Assembly: GCA_900772685.1 (NCBI GenBank)
Contig: CAAGRP010000209.1
Span: 1-5,908 of the forward strand
DNA length: 5,908 nucleotides
Source of the DNA: Lachnospiraceae bacterium
GTDB taxonomy: Bacteria > Bacillota > Clostridia > Lachnospirales > Lachnospiraceae
Direction: 5' to 3'
In this document: positions 5,388-5,908 of the stretch, in pieces
How the letters are laid out: each line of letters opens with the position of its first letter
Numbering within the stretch: the stretch's first letter is position 1
Notes under the pieces: generated by a model
The model's database searches: none
Told to the model about the DNA's origin: nothing
What the model saw: only the letters and a program-made list of their open reading frames with translations
Made by a program: the position numbers and the translations under genes

Positions 5388-5908
5388 ATGAAGAAAAATG
5401 AAATGCTGGTCCCCGGAATTTTGGAGGGATCTAAAGAGGGCGCTTATAATGCTATAAGATTTGTAAAAGAAAATCTGAATTATGTTGAATTCTATGGTCA
5501 TCAGTTTGTTTCGACAAAATATAGATTATTGCGAAGCAACTATGGAAAATATCTTCTTATGCATGTAATATCGGGTTGCATAGAATATATTACATGCGAA
5601 AAAAAAGGAAGGGCCTCTGCAGGCCAGGTTATGCTTATTGAAACCGGGCTTCCGCATGGATACAGCGCTTTGGAGACTTCGGAGATCAAATGGTTTCATT
5701 TTGCCGGAGCGTATATGAGGCCTGTTTTCGACTACATTATTTCCCAGAACAATGATGACCACACCTTTAACGTTGATAATAATCACGGATTTATAATCAA
5801 TTTCAATAGCCTTTACGATGCATACGAAACGCATAATTCTCCTCTTGATGTTGTAGCATCGGCTCGCCTTACTGAATTGCTGGGGCTTCTTCTTGAGGGG
5901 CGTAAGGA
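5388..5908 (+). CDS. AraC family transcriptional regulator, N-terminal cupin ligand-binding part (3' end missing)
   Basis: An open frame of 173 codons runs off the right edge without a stop. The translation has the features of the AraC_binding cupin domain that precedes the double helix-turn-helix in sugar-responsive regulators: YLLMHVISGCIEYI (55-68), a Gly-Gln-Val-Met-Leu-Ile beta-turn (79-84), the TGLPHGY loop (87-92) and EIKWFHFAG (99-107). His90 and the WFHF strand are typical of these small-molecule-binding cupins. The DNA-binding domain, expected roughly 100 residues further on, lies outside the window, so family assignment rests on the N-terminal half alone. It is transcribed divergently from the transport operon, the usual arrangement for a local activator. 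It probably senses the transported compound or a catabolite; the ligand is unknown. Classical inositol operons in Bacillus use a DeoR-type IolR instead, so the control differs from that model. Confidence 0.82.
   Translation, partial: MKKNEMLVPGILEGSKEGAYNAIRFVKENLNYVEFYGHQFVSTKYRLLRSNYGKYLLMHVISGCIEYITCEKKGRASAGQVMLIETGLPHGYSALETSEIKWFHFAGAYMRPVFDYIISQNNDDHTFNVDNNHGFIINFNSLYDAYETHNSPLDVVASARLTELLGLLLEGRK

Noticed and set aside
5526..5834. 102-codon minus-strand open frame
   Set aside because: It runs antisense through the AraC cupin coding region, which has a strong ribosome binding site and clear cupin motifs on the plus strand.
1..5908. CRISPR arrays, insertion sequences, tRNA or rRNA genes, phage or defence genes
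   Set aside because: No regularly spaced long repeats, transposase motifs, terminal inverted repeats or RNA gene signatures were seen; coding sequence fills most of the window with a normal catabolic operon.

Overview
The window looks like chromosomal DNA of a low-to-moderate GC, Gram-positive anaerobe, most plausibly a Lachnospiraceae-type Firmicute (Butyrivibrio-like). This rests on strong AGGAGG-type ribosome binding sites, use of GTG and TTG starts, a lipoprotein solute-binding protein with a Ser/Ala/Thr/Lys-rich linker after the lipobox cysteine, and an AT-rich intergenic region. The genus assignment is inference; no rRNA or other marker is present.

Layout: five genes run leftward on the minus strand as one apparent operon. 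In transcription order they are a sugar-binding lipoprotein (4997 down to 3939), a two-domain RbsA/MglA-type ATPase (3782 to 2289), an RbsC/MglC-type permease (2269 to 1289), an inosose-dehydratase-like TIM-barrel protein (1219 to 326) and a Gfo/Idh/MocA NAD-dependent dehydrogenase, whose first 102 codons are present (306 to 1) before the window ends. A 390-bp AT-rich intergenic region (4998-5387) separates this operon from a divergent AraC-type regulator on the plus strand (5388 onward). Only the N-terminal cupin half of the regulator lies in the window.

How it fits together: the first three genes make a complete CUT2-family ABC importer for a monosaccharide or cyclitol. The two downstream enzymes resemble the first steps of inositol catabolism, IolG-like dehydrogenase and IolE-like dehydratase. 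The simplest reading is uptake and initial oxidation or rearrangement of myo-inositol or a related cyclitol or sugar, sensed by the divergent AraC protein. The substrate is inferred from gene context, not read from the sequence, and no iolB, iolC or iolD homologue is in view.

The region is a conventional catabolic operon; I see no evidence for a new kind of system. The points most worth checking are small-scale. A well-placed ribosome binding site precedes a five-codon mini-ORF overlapping the TTG start of the ATPase gene, which could be a coupling device, a one-base indel or a sequence error. A perfect 11-bp hairpin lies between the binding-protein and ATPase genes. The permease start is a GTG with its own Shine-Dalgarno rather than the upstream ATG inside the ATPase gene. 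Several repeats in the divergent control region could be regulator sites.
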